This document shows, piece by piece, positions 1 through 11,610 of a stretch of DNA of 64,000 nucleotides. The position numbers and the translations under genes are program-made. The DNA lies in NCBI GenBank assembly GCA_004835665.1, contig RBKR01000010.1, positions 124,001 to 188,000 of the forward strand, in the 5' to 3' direction. The notes beneath the pieces were generated by a model that searched no databases, was not told the DNA's origin, and worked only from the letters and a program-made list of their open reading frames with translations. The stretch is from Phoma sp. XZ068. Lineage: Eukaryota; Ascomycota; Dothideomycetes; Pleosporales; Didymellaceae. Each line of letters starts with the position of its first letter. The first letter of the stretch is position 1.

Positions 1-2597
1 TGAGGTTGTTCCTGATCACGTGGCTTTTAGCTAGTGCCTCAACGGTGGACTTGGTGGCTAACATGAGTCGGCCAACGGTAGCATCACCGATACGTACGGC
101 TCAGCTATTCGGCACGAAAATATTGTTTCACTGGGCACCGGTGGTTACGCCGGGCTCGTAAGAGGAGGATTGGGACGGCGGCTGCAGTCTGAAAGACGGA
201 GCGGGACTCAAGTTGCGTGTTGCATCACGACCCTTCGCTGGAAGTGAGCGTTGCACTTAGCGGTGCATGGCCGCAGACCCAAGTTGAGCAGGTCGTGCTG
301 GCACCTTTATAGCCACTGGCCCGCAGAACGCTTACGCTGACGGGTGTCATCTGCGAAGCAAGTGCCAATATTCGACACCACAGTTCTGGCTTACGTCCTA
401 GTACTTACTGTTCGCCATGTCGAGAAATCAGTTTTCCTAAGTGATCAAATCTACACCAGGCAAAAGTATGATGAACGGCTTGGTGATAAGCAGGAGATGA
501 GTATAGGAGCGCTAGCTGTTAGCGTAGCAATGATCCAAAACTATCGCTGACGGGTTCACCATAGCTGACATGGAGGCGTAAGCAGATCAGAGATAGCACA
601 AACACAGTGGTTGATTGTAGTCATGGGAGGGAGCAGTCAGTGTCGCAGAGCTCTGCGTATTTCAATGTTCGGGTGTGTCCACCACGATGTATCTGCTTGT
701 CATACCCTGATGTGGCTTGTTCCATCTGCCACGACGCAGCAAGCCGAACGGTTTGTTCAGCGCTTTTGCGGAGGGAAGCCTGTTGCCGCTGAGCAGCAAC
801 GTGTCGACATTCGGAACAGGGAATGTAATCGGTGACTATCAACAGCGACATGACTGCGACAATGGATATGAGAAAAGCTGTTAGGATCGTTATGGAAGCC
901 CCAACGATCTTCCCTCTGCTCAGACGTCAGCCGTCAGTCAAACTGGCTTAGCAAGCTCAGCAGAACAGTTCGCGGGCCTGGGGATGAATAGTGTACCACC
1001 CGCAGACTGCGTCGCGAAACAGGAAGTCTACGAGCCACGACCGATCACGCCTGACGCTGCTGGCATTGACAGGTAAGCCATGAGTAGAGCGCTGACGGTC
1101 ATCAACGAAGCAACGAGAGGATCATGATCTTTCTACTATCAATAGGGAACCACCACGACACCAGGGTTAACACGCTGTAATGCGCCACACGTGATGATCG
1201 TCAGTAGCGGGCGCAGGTTGTGCTGCGATAGTAGAGTGCTGACTAGATAGCTGATCTGATGACCGTCATCGCTGAGCGGCACTTCCTGATAAGCAATGAC
1301 GGTCCGGCCTTTACTCCTTTATCCGTGAGTGTTTGGTGCGATCTGCGATCGAGTGATGCAGCAACTTGAACCCCTTGCCTTGTTCGTTCCGCTGCCACTA
1401 CTGACAAGTACTCCTGATGAGTGCTTTAGTCGGAGCTGGCTCCAACACTGACGGTCAACAGTCACACCGATCGCACTTCAACAAAGCTTGCATCATGACT
1501 GATGGTATGACGGCATGCTCCGTCATCGCTCAGACTGCGTTGATGTCAATAGCGACGACTACTGACGCTGATGCTGATAGTCGGCGTTGCGCCGTGTCGA
1601 TGAGCCTGGCCTGCTGCTGATGCTGCGAAAACCAGTACTGACAGCCGGTACGAGTCGCCCCTTCTCTCATATGCGACTCTTTCTGGTAGAACTGACTAGA
1701 CCAGTCGCGGCTGATGCTCAGTGCGATGGACCAGGCACAACGACTGATCCGATCACCAGCCCTGGCAGACATCTATGGCGGCGCCATCGAAAGCGGGAAT
1801 GAGCGATGAAGCGTTACAACAATGAGTGGAAGCAGATTCGACAAGAAATAGTGCAGGAGCGGATAGATGAGATGCCATATCGTTGTGGGCAGGTGTTTCG
1901 GCACCCTAGTGTTCGGGTGAAGACTACTCGCTGGTAACACGTAAACACCACAAAACTCGATCGTGATAGTATTCTCTAGGATCCTAGCTTCCTCATGAAT
2001 GAAGAAATACTCCAAAATGTCTTGTGGTGGCTGCTCACGATGCGATTTAGTATGGGGAGAACTAACAAAGCGACATTTGGTGGGTTGCTCACGTCATCAA
2101 AAAGTGTCCGAGTTTTTTTGACTCCTGAAGTTGCGGGTCTAAGGGACAGTGAGTGCTGCAATTGGCTGGCAGGTCCGCGGCAAAGGCTTGGCAGGATCGA
2201 GATCGTCTGGTGCATACATCGCCGATTGCAAAGACCCCTGTCTTCCGGGCCATGCGGAAGTCCGGTACCGAGTTGTGGAAATTGCTGTTAGGAAAATGGC
2301 TGGGGCTTCGAGAAGCAGCTGAGGCAGCAGAACAGTGTAAACGTCGTCAAAGAGAGTATTTTTTGGACGATTAGACTATATCAGTGGCGAAGTAACTGAC
2401 TTGATTGCTGACGATGACAGTGGTCAGGAGGAAGGTCAGATGTCTACGATGAGGGTGCGTCCACAGAAGTACGCTAGGCTTTGCGGTAAGATTGACCGCA
2501 GCAGAGTATATAATTTGCAGATGATAGCGACGAGGCTTCACAATGGCGTGCTAACTTATGCTCTCCTTTGCTTGTTATATATTGCGCTAGACCAGGT
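1..2597. other. Intergenic/decayed stretch, no gene recognised
   Basis: I see no coding region that I can support here. Short open frames exist (for example plus-strand 2153-2374) but none shows a motif or splice structure I recognise. From about 860 to 1790 the words GCTGAC/GTCAGC and TGACGGTCA recur on both strands far more often than elsewhere, which suggests a diverged repeat. The last part (about 2400-2597) is the 3' flank of the minus-strand rhodopsin-domain gene. Confidence 0.4.
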
Positions 2598-3919
2598 CTA
2601 CCGGAAAGGATTGAACGTCCCCATAGGCCTTCTCCGCTCATCATCATCCAACGTAAAATTACTATCCCCACCGAGGCTGAAACTCCTTCTCTTGTCCATA
2701 GTCGTCGTCTGTGTGTACGCTCCTCCCTTACTTCCCGCCGCAACCTCTGTTGTAATCGTGGTCGTCATACCCTTCCTTATTCCCCTCCCCCACCTCTCCT
2801 CCGGCACCCCCGTGTCAAGAAATTTTTCTTCATCGCTAGTACTCCTCCCTCCACCCGTGACCGTCGTGCGTATCGTGCGTTCGGCAGCAGGTCGTAGGTC
2901 GTCGAGCGCTTGGTGGGTGCCAAAGGTAGAGTCTTTGGTTACGAAGCCTCCTTTGGGCGTTCTGGACCATGGCATGCCGGACCTCTGGCCCGTCGAGCCG
3001 AGGGCGGCTTTGAAAAGCGGTTTCAGCGTTGCGATGCAACCCGCTGTTATTCCGATGCCAACTTCCACGGTGGTCCAGATTGCGAAGTCAGTTGTGCGGT
3101 AGAGAAAGTCGCCTTTGTAGGGCTTGAGAGTGGAGGTGTAAGGGAGGCGGATTATGGTTGCTGTTGAGCCACTGTTTCAGATCATGAGTGTGTTGTTGCG
3201 AGAAAGTACTAGGGGTCTGCTACTTACATTGCGGCTAGGCCAATAATCGTGCTGACAATCACCTTCACCCGACGCTTCATTTGTAGATCTTTGACAATGA
3301 AGATGGGTAGTAGGCCAAAGGTCCAGTCTGCGAACGAGTTTAACGCCGAGACGACGTATGTGAAGTCCTGGACCAGTGATGCAGAGAGACAGGTGCCCGT
3401 GTGAGTAGGGTCTAAGTCCCACCAGTAGGAGATCGGTCTGCACTGGAAGATGACCAGAGACGTATATGCAACTCCGACGACTGCTGCGATGGCCATGATC
3501 GCTCGAATTATCCAGATGTGTACTGGTACGATTGTGATGCGTAGTAAGAAGAGGCCGATGGCAATCTTGAAAATCGAAGTGGTAATGGTATAAAATACTT
3601 CGCAAAAGAACCAGTAGCGAAGCGCGATTTGGGCGCTTGCATCTGTAATGTTTGCGCGGTGTTGTCCGGTACCGTGGACTGCTCCGCCGAGTTGGCATGC
3701 TAGATATGCTGTAAAGAAACATAGTGTGACGAACATTACTTTGTCGTCCAGTCCGAAGGCTTTCACTAGGACTGTTCTAGTGTTCAAGTTAATCTACGTC
3801 CTGAAGCTTTGTGGGAATGCTGGAACTAACCTGACATAGCATCGCAAGCCAACCGTCAGCCATGTCAAGATCAAGAACGTTATGGCTACGCCCGCGACCT
3901 GCCCGCCTCGATCTTGCAT
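2598..3919 (-). CDS. Fungal rhodopsin-domain integral membrane protein (PTH11-like), 3 exons
   Basis: Predicted seven-helix membrane protein of the fungal rhodopsin-domain family. Members are often grouped with PTH11-like receptors; the ligand is unknown. I model the CDS as complement(join(2598..3171,3228..3776,3831..3919)), 403 aa. Start ATG at 3919 opens the sequence MQDRGGQVAGV followed by the first helix. Intron 1 (54 bp, GTTAGT...CTAG) and intron 2 (56 bp, GTAAGTA...CAG) both restore frame exactly. The second splices AT|T within ..GLAAIGSTATIIRLPY. Seen landmarks are LRCYVR before the first loop, AFGLDD after it, a CRPISYWWD segment in the middle, and TTDFAIWTTVEVGIGITAGC near helix 7. 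The last roughly 130 residues are a hydrophilic, Ser/Thr-rich cytoplasmic tail. The gene looks intact. Family assignment is from recognised landmarks, not a search. Confidence 0.85.
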
Positions 3920-6489
3920 GTTGGGTGTGTTGTGGGACTTGGGACCGGTCGGGTCGAGCGGACTCTGATCTGCGACTTGGAACTTGTTAAAGTGGACGGC
4001 TATGAGAGATGAGCTACACAGTAGTTTGCCATTTCTTGAGAACAGATCGACAAGAGGAATTAACACATAGATATACTTGGCTTCGAATGGGTCTTGTACG
4101 TATTCAGATCCCGCCTCATGAGTCTGTCCTTGCCGTTCTCCTTTGTAGATCCACTTCAGCGCAAGGTCCAATCCCCCTTCCGATATCCCCGATCGACCTT
4201 TTATCCCAGAAAGGTACAAGAGAAAACTACAACATGAAGGAAATTTGTCGAGTCGCTCTCCTAAGGCGGGGATTGCACAGACGTACTGAAGGCGCACGAG
4301 ACCCCCTAGCCTGGAAGGGAACAGCGGCTGGCTCAACACTCGAGCACCCACACGCCGTCTGAGTCGGCTAGTATTGTCGGGGCACGAGCGATGCAGATGC
4401 GGAGAAGCGACTGGTCCTAGCGAAAGGTTCAAGGCATGTCATTTACAAAGTCCGCCACTTTGCAACACCGTTGAGGAGTAAGAGAGACACCAAGGATGAG
4501 GGTGGAATGGGCGCAAGCCGCAGTCGTAAGGTATAGTTGTTTGCGAAACACCTCCCGCACCTCGTGACCTGAGTAACACAACACAACCATTTGCTAACAT
4601 CACCAGATTTTGGCCCATTCTCTTGAGACGATAGTAGTCTTCATGCTTGTAGGTCCACATCTTGTTGCACGCCTCCTACTCTGGAGAGGGACGCTAAAAT
4701 CTAGTCTCTTGGCTTCTGTACGCACAGCATGCTTGAAAGTACGCCTATGGCTAGCACAGTCTTGAGGTCACGGGGTGCGGAAGGTGTTTCGAAAACAACC
4801 CGTAGAACAGAGCTACTGCGATGATGGGAGACACTACGTAAAAAGCAAACGGTTAGGATGTAGATACAGGGAGGAGGTTACATAGTCTTTGTTCTTACAT
4901 GTCCCGCTGCAAAGAGTAGGGGTTCACACCAGGCCCTTAACAGGTTAACGGACCAGGCACTTGAATAGCACTGTACGAGGATTGCTCCTACGCTGCAGAT
5001 CTCATCGATCTTATCTCTGGAAAGATGCGAGGAGATTTTCACAGAAGGATCACGGGTCAAACAGAAGCTAGCCTTCTAGGACGCAAGCATTACATCTGCA
5101 GACACGAGGCATCAAGCCGAAGCTCTTTCACTCTCATCTCGTTGCTTTGCATCTGTTGTTATGGAGAAGGTTGTACGTAGCGTTTTTCCCTAGAACAATG
5201 TTCCTTCCTTGAAAGTTCCATCTGTGCTTGGCTGAGCAGCGATGCGTCAACCTGACACCCATGCCGCTCCTCGGCTGGGTTCCTTTCCCATTGGCTAGGC
5301 TAGAGAACGCCAAGCTGCTGTCTTGTTATGCGAAGTCGGTTCTTCATCAGGGGTTTTCACTTTCTAGTGCCTCAAGTTCGACGCGGTCACGGACAGTCAG
5401 GTGACACTTCAGGATCTTGCACACGAGCGTATTTCGCAAAACTTCAACAACCCTTTGCTGCTCGGATAGTCGTAAATCTTGCTTCCGCGGGACGTGGGTC
5501 TGGGCAATGCAATCGCGTGCCTGGTGGATCAGGAATCTCTCACAACCCTCAATACGAGTCACGGTAATCAGTGCTGGACTTCAACGGGCGGCGGGAATGA
5601 GTTCACGCCTTCCCATCTAGAGTTTTGGAGGCAAGAACAGGCGACCGTTGAGATTTGACACCATGGCGCCCTCGCATGCTAGTTTCAGTTGTTGACTCTG
5701 GTCGCAGCTGAAGCCCAGCAGAGTCGAGGCCTGCTCAGGGTAAGCCGAAGGTTCTGTCCCGAAGAGAGGGTGTTGAAGACCCGCTTCCGGAGGCCCTTGT
5801 GCGTGAGTGACCGCTTTGCTCCACACTCGCAGCTGGGGCTGGTGGTCTGGCACCCTTCGGCTGAAGAGTAAGTCATTTAGTCCAGTCTTCTCAGCAGCGC
5901 GCTCTCGTGTTCGCTGAGCTCCTCATAGAGTTCGAGCACCTTCATGGTGGGCACCAGGTATGTCGCTCGGTTTTCAGTCTCTGCACGCCGCTTAGCCATC
6001 CACGCGCACTCTGTCTGTGTCTCGCACCACCCCCTGACCGTTGATTTACTATTTTCAAGTTTACCCAGCAATCACTTCAGCTAGTCGCGCCCTTTCCTTT
6101 ACTAGTCAGCTAGTTTCGAGCTTGTGGACTGACTGGGCTGATTAATAACACCTCTGCAATCAACCCTTCAACGATTCAACCAAGGCACCGCCGAGACAAG
6201 TCAAGGCCCATACACAACAACACCAAGCAATATAACACTGCTGCTTATCCTCAAGTATAGTGACCTTCCATCGTTTTGGACTCCCCAAACCGCTTTGATC
6301 CACTGATAATCCCGTAAACGCTGCCCACCCGGTATTGTGCTGAACATGCTCTTCATGTAGAGTTCATTGAGCGCTAAAGAGGGTACTCGAGTTGCAACGC
6401 ACGCTCAGGTATCTAACAGCCACTCGTTAGCGATTCTACGTGGATGCCAGTCCTCATTTGTTCTTCTCACCTTGTCAAAGCTTTATATT
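3920..6489. other. Intergenic, no gene recognised
   Basis: The first 500 bases are the promoter side of the rhodopsin-domain gene; its frame stays open upstream to about 4432 but lacks a convincing earlier start. The rest contains only scattered short ORFs on both strands with no recognisable domain, intron or repeat. Confidence 0.4.
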
Positions 6490-6756
6490 TCAAGCTTGAT
6501 AGCTGTCCCAGTAACGCTTTGTAGCATTTCTGACAATGTCCTGGTCACCAAACCGCAATTTGTAGTAGTTGAACAAGGCAAATTCGTCCGGAGGGAGGAT
6601 GTACGAGTCTGGCTCAGCCTGCAACCGTCCCCAGACCTCACCCAGTTTCTTTTCCAAGTAGGCAGCAAGGCGCCAATCGACTCCATTTCCACTATTCCGG
6701 GCGGTGTTGACGGCTTGCGTGAGGTGAAGGCTGCTGTAGCCCCGTGTGTATTCCAT
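6490..6756 (-). CDS. Short conserved fungal protein of unknown function
   Basis: An 88-aa ORF from ATG 6756. The C-terminal two thirds resemble a small-protein family I recall from many Pezizomycotina: a VDWRLAAYLEKKLGEVW helix, a LQAEPDSYILPPDEFALFNYY stretch and a final RNATKRYWDSYQ helix. I know no function for that family. No signal peptide or membrane segment is visible; it is mostly amphipathic helix. The frame stays open upstream to 6831, so the start could be slightly further 5' or the first exon could lie upstream. Base composition is not unusual. The call rests on pattern memory only. Confidence 0.5.
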   Translation of the reverse strand: MEYTRGYSSLHLTQAVNTARNSGNGVDWRLAAYLEKKLGEVWGRLQAEPDSYILPPDEFALFNYYKLRFGDQDIVRNATKRYWDSYQA

Positions 6757-7877
6757 GCTAGCTTCTCTGTTTGTAGAGAATTGTAACAGCAGGTAAAAAA
6801 GTGTTGCTTGATTTCTGCTGGCACTAGGCAAGAGGAGAAGGAGTAGATCAAAAGACTTCGGTCACGGAAAGATGTAAAATAGGAGGGAAGTAGCCATAGC
6901 AGAAATCGAAGGTGGAATCCACTCCCTTCCACGTGTGTTCGTAGTGTCATATCTCGGGATTGGCTCGCTTGTCCTCAAATCCTCTTACAATGATTCCACT
7001 TGATGTAGTAGTCGTTGGTCCTTTTATTAAAAATGAGCATCGGCTCGTTCGCTCATCTCTGGAACCCTCCTGCTGGAAATGCCACCCTAAGACGTCCAAA
7101 TTGAGGAAAAAAGGGGCGAGATCGGCAAGTTAAAATTCGCCGTTCTTGGCAGACAGGACTCGCTTGCTCTATCCATGTTGAGATAGATCGTCGATGAATA
7201 TGTCATTACTTGGCAGCTGCCGTTTCTTGCAGTTATCAATGGGTCCATAGTTAGATATACTTTGCTAGCTAAGCATCCCTGTTAGGCATACAGCCATTAG
7301 CTAAGGTAGACGCTAAGACATGGAGCGCCCGCGGACACGGAACAGGGATGCAGATCTCGGAGACGAGGTTATGCTTGGCCTACAGAGCTTGTTCTTCGCA
7401 CGTTCTTAGCTGCTGTCAAGCATTGCAAACCTGCATAACGTGTACTATGCCAGCAAGTCAGTGACTGGCCTGGGGAATGCCGCTCGCACTGTGTTGTGGC
7501 GCTGTACTGGTGATCGTTCGAATCGTTGATCGTCACTGCTCCGCTTCAGCTAACTTATCTCACACCTTCGTCACGCTCTTGAGTCTTGGTTTTTGGTTTG
7601 TTCCTCAACCCTTTTGAGCTACCTCCAGACTTCTCATATCCCCCAAAGCGCCCTCACCGCCTCTTGAACGAACGCATCCTTACCCACTCAAGCGACCACC
7701 ATTTCCTCCCCTACAGCATCAAGAAGACCAAGAACATTAACCCGCGATGGTTCTTTGAGGAGCTCAAACCCTTCCTGGCTTCCTCTCAACTTAACGCCTA
7801 CACCGAGGTATCAGTCGGGCACTGACATACTGGTTCAACATGGGCCTATCTGCATTTGATATGTATCTGCATTTGAT
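6757..7877. other. Intergenic with a 17-bp tandem duplication
   Basis: No gene is supported. A plus ORF at 7586-7825 (79 codons) is plausible-looking but unrecognised. At 7847-7880 the 17-bp word TATCTGCATTTGATATG is repeated twice in tandem, and the second copy supplies the ATG used by the GPCR pseudogene. Confidence 0.4.
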
Positions 7878-9218
7878 ATGTCGGCCCTCGAGGCCTGTGC
7901 AATGCTCGCAAAGCGCGACACCTCGTCCCCAAGAAACCCGGGTACACTCACACCAAGTTTTAAACAAGGTCTTATTCCCATTGTTCTCTGTGCGATGCTC
8001 TCGTTCATATCAGTAGTGGCGCTCCTCGTATTCATCACCCATCGATTAGTATCATGTCGCAGCCACTTTAAGGAGGATACAACCAATACATCATCCTCAT
8101 CTACAGTTTCCTGCTGGCCGATCTCCAGCAGTCCATTGCCTTCTCGATATCCATCCATTGGTTGCGCCTTGGCAAGATCCAGACTCGTACCACGCCTTGC
8201 TTCATGCAAGCATGGTTCATGCATCTTGGAGATCTAGCCAGCGGCTTCTTTGTCCTAGCTATTGCGATACATACCTAGATGGGCGTAGTGAAAAGCTATA
8301 GGATGCCATACAGGTGGCTCGTGATTGCAATCCTGTTCATTTGGCTGGCCGCACTGACCTTGACGGTCCTAGGCGCAGCCACGTTGGGAAGTCGTTTCTA
8401 TGCCTGCGTAGGAGGCTGGTGTTAGGTTTCAGCTGACTTTAAAAAGGAACGTCTATATCTTCATTACCTTTAGATCTTTATTTTTTAGGTTTGGAACCAC
8501 AGCTGTATATAGCTATATTTTTGTTCACCTCTAAGGCCAAATATGAAGTATCATGAATAATAACACTACTAAGCTCTTTTAGGCGACGAAGTTTATAGTA
8601 TTGTACCTAGCTGTATACATTCTCTTCACTCTCCCTATTGCTGTTGGACGAATGATTGCAATGACAGGAATGGATATGCCGGATACGTTCTTCTGCGTCG
8701 CTGGCACACTTCTCACCTCCTACGGCTGGGTTGATGCGCTTCTATATACCTTAACAAGGCGTATCCTTGTCTTAAATGAGCTGTCAGTAGGCCATTGCAT
8801 CTACAGTCAGGATGTGACAGCCGTTACAGCAGACGCAAGCCGACGTGGTGACGACTTGGAGCTGCAGTCACCCTCTAGAGAAGCTGCAACCGGCACGGCA
8901 CGCAGCGTCACAATCGTGGGTGGCACGGCACGCAGCGTCACAATCGTGGGTGGCGCGGGAAACCGCATACCGGTATCGCGACTGGTCGCCCTCCGCAGCC
9001 TCATCCCAGAAAGGTACAACCATCCCCTTCCACTCAGCGAAAACAGCCCAACAGGATCACAAGACTCGATCATCGAACTTGGGCACATATTGAACGCCAT
9101 AGAAATTGCTACCGAGACCAACATCCAAGTCGAAAGCGCGTCTCTTGATGAGGGCTCGAAAGACTGCCACTTTGAAGGCCGCCCCCAGTCTCGCAATCAA
9201 AGCGGGAAGCGGTTTTAG
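7878..9218 (+). pseudogene. Glucose-receptor-like (Git3-type) GPCR pseudogene
   Basis: Remnant of a fungal G-protein-coupled receptor of the Git3/glucose-receptor type. The first helix is in frame from ATG 7878 (GLIPIVLCAMLSFISVVALL). Near 8075 the frame shifts by one and continues as YNQYIILIYSFLLADLQQS..IHWLRL.., a hallmark of the family. Helices 3-5 follow with in-frame TAG stops at 8276, 8423 and 8471. The C-terminal part returns in an open frame from about 8601, with LPIAVGRMIAMTG and GWVDALLYTLTRR, followed by a hydrophilic tail to 9218. At the stops the family normally has Trp, so TGG to TAG is the likely change. A 30-bp tandem duplication lies in the tail at 8892-8951. It is not expected to make a receptor. 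Confidence 0.8.
8892..8951 (+). repeat. 30-bp in-frame tandem duplication in GPCR tail
   Basis: Two identical 30-bp units beginning GGCACGGCACGCAGCGTCAC. The duplication keeps the reading frame and encodes GTARSVTIVG twice in the cytoplasmic tail of the receptor pseudogene. Confidence 0.9.
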
Positions 9219-9539
9219 TATGGCGTCGCTGGAGGGGACGCGACAGGCATAGCCGCAGTAAGAAGCGTCAATGAATAAAATTCAGACATTGCCTACAGAC
9301 TTTGTTAATGATCATTGATTACACTGCTCACGATGTTGGGAATCAAAGTCGCCTATCCACTCTTTTCGCCCTTGTGTACCGGGTTTGTTCCCTGTGATTA
9401 AGCCACGACTGCTTCCAGTCAGCCACCTCCGCAACAAACGCAAGAGCCGCAGTGTTGGGACACTGCCTTCGAATCGTCAACCAGGAAAGGAAGACAGTTT
9501 TATGATAGTGGACTTGGACGATCATGCCCCGTTACGCTT
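9219..9539. other. Gap between GPCR relic and LINE relic
   Basis: No gene seen. It may include the decayed 3' end of the adjacent LINE, but I cannot recognise RNase H motifs or a poly-A tail. Confidence 0.3.
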
Positions 9540-10960
9540 ATCCTTCATGTCGTCGTGGATCTTTTGCCAGGAGGCAGTGTGTCGAATGCGGCGTCTGGCC
9601 GGAGTTGTAGGCTGCGCCCTGCCTGTTCGAAAGCATGCGGTGTTCGCAATAGCCGTGTATGAGAGGAGTCGAGTGACGACTTCTGCGTTGTGCTTCCATG
9701 TCTGCTGCTCGATGGAGAGGAACGCCTCGTTGTCGAGCGACGCTCTCGACGTGGCTTTGAATGCTCTGCAGTATGTTGAGTGTCTTCTTGGTGTAAACCC
9801 TGCCTTTTATGTTAATATTTGGCCAGATCGAGCAGGCGTACATCATCTGCGAAAGCGCGGTGCCTTCGTAAAGGTTCCGCATGTCCATGAGGCTTACGCC
9901 CCAGGTAGAGCTCCCGGGGCAGCTGAGTGCGTTTGCTGTCTTTGTCGCTTTGCGCCTTATCACTACTATGTGCTCCTTCCACTGCAATTTCGTGTCCATT
10001 GTCAGTCCTAGGTACTTGCACTTCACTCTGTGGTCTTGCTCCATGCTAGAATAGCAACATCGTCTATCTAGCCTGTTGACATGGCGTCTGTCTTGTAGTT
10101 GCATTCGTCTATCAAGTCGGCGTTGTAGAAGAGGTAGAGAATGGGCGATAGCAGTGATTCCTGAGTTGTAAATGTGATTCTTCAAGTGTAGTCATTAACC
10201 TATGGGCTTCCAGGGACTTATATACATGTATATCATTTCAGCCTCCATAGGCAGACAAGCCATAGACTCCATCGTGGCGTATCTGCCTGGTAGGCATATA
10301 CGCCACCTCGTCACGTGCTGTTCAGAAACAACTTCCTGGGGCATACCTGTGTTGATCAGGTATGCCTCCGATCGAAAGCCGTCGATAGCGACGGTCCTTT
10401 GTCTTTTGCTGAGGAGGCTTGCGATACACTTGACTGTGTTTTCATCGACTCTACTTTTCCGCAGGTCGTGGAGCAGACGTGGGTGTGAGACATTATCGAA
10501 GGCGCCGGAGACGTCGAGCAGCAGGGTCCTGGCCACATGGTTAGCTCTGTGATTCCATGCTTCGTAGATCTTCTTGATGACGGCGTGAGATGCGTGCTCG
10601 GTGGAGCGCACCTTCCTGCCGCCCATGTGCGTCGGTGGTAGGACATGGTACGTCTCGGCCAGTAGCTGAGTCGTCGGGGTATAACTGCATCCATGATCTT
10701 GCCGGTGGTGTTCATCAGCGCGATAGATTTGTTCGACTTGATACCATGTAGTTGTCCTTCCCCGGTTTGCGGAAGACGGACGTGGTCGACACGCGGAAGT
10801 GAGCCGGACAGTATCCGAGGTGCAAGCCTTGGTTGAAGATTTGCGTTAAGTGGACTCTAAGCTGGGCGGTTCCCACTTGTAGGGCTTTGTTGGCGACACC
10901 AACTGGACCAGGTGTATTAAGCGGAGACGCTGCGCATATGGCATCTCTGTCTTCTTTTTC
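9540..10960 (-). mobile_element. Tad/I-type LINE reverse-transcriptase relic
   Basis: Minus-strand fragments, in several frames, of a non-LTR retrotransposon reverse transcriptase. In order: NTPGPVGVANKAL (about 10.9 kb), HFRVSTTSVFRKPGKDNY, then RPIALMNTTGKIMDA, then HMGGRKVRSTEHASHAV. The palm motif LLLDVSGAFDNVSHPRLL and INTGMPQ end near 10.33 kb. The thumb/connection part KYLGLTMDTKLQWKEHI lies near 10.0 kb, followed by ALSQMMYACSIWPN. Between 10.08 and 10.15 kb, where the YxDD box should be, I read LFYNADLIDECN followed by a stop and then IDDVAIL. The catalytic tyrosine is therefore lost. About 150 bp of unrelated sequence separates GMPQ from this part. Frameshifts and stops make it dead. 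Confidence 0.8.
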
Positions 10961-11610
10961 TGTTGTCGGTTGCAGATCTATCGGGTCGTTGTATGCGGCC
11001 TTACGATCTTTGCAGTGTTCTTGAGCTCGTTCTTGATCCCGTCAAGGGCCTGCGACGCGTTTTCTGCCGTGATCTTGGCCTCGCATCGTGCTATACTAAG
11101 GGCGTCGCATATGGCACTGAGGTCGGGCGTGTGCTGCATTTGCAAGACGATCGTCAATCAGCCGCAGATGATGTTGCTGACAATGTCTGCTGGCGTGGAA
11201 TGGTTACCGGTGCGCTCGATCAGGTGCAGGACTCGTGAACGAAGGTACTGAGGCATGTAGCGTGCTTGCGGATTGGGCTTGGCCATGTCGACCTTCGAGG
11301 CCACGGTGTCGCCGTGACGCCTCAGTAGCAGTAGGCGCTGCTCCTGAGTGCTGGCTAGTCGAACAGCGTCTCTATCGGAAGTCTGCGTGCGCTAGACCGC
11401 GCTGATTCCAAGAAGTGAAATTCTCGCTATTATCATGTTATTCAATTGCGGAGACGCGCCTGGTGTCGCGACGTTGACGCGTCGAGAGATTCTGCGCTAA
11501 GCTTGATTGGGCAGTTAATCTCCACTAATACTAACGTGATCCACCACCGAGCTGGCCAGACCACCGGTAATGGCCGCGCCGTAACCCGTAGCACGGTTCA
11601 AAACAGGATA
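10961..11610. other. Probable decayed 5' part of the LINE; flank of transposon 1
   Basis: No confident gene. On the minus strand this should be the ORF2 region upstream of the RT palm, but I cannot recognise an endonuclease motif. The right end is the TA target site of the next transposon (TA at 11609-11610). Confidence 0.35.

Noticed and set aside
2401..3102. 233-codon plus-strand ORF
   Set aside because: It is antisense to the third exon of the rhodopsin-domain gene, whose splice sites and motifs are convincing; it has no recognisable domain.
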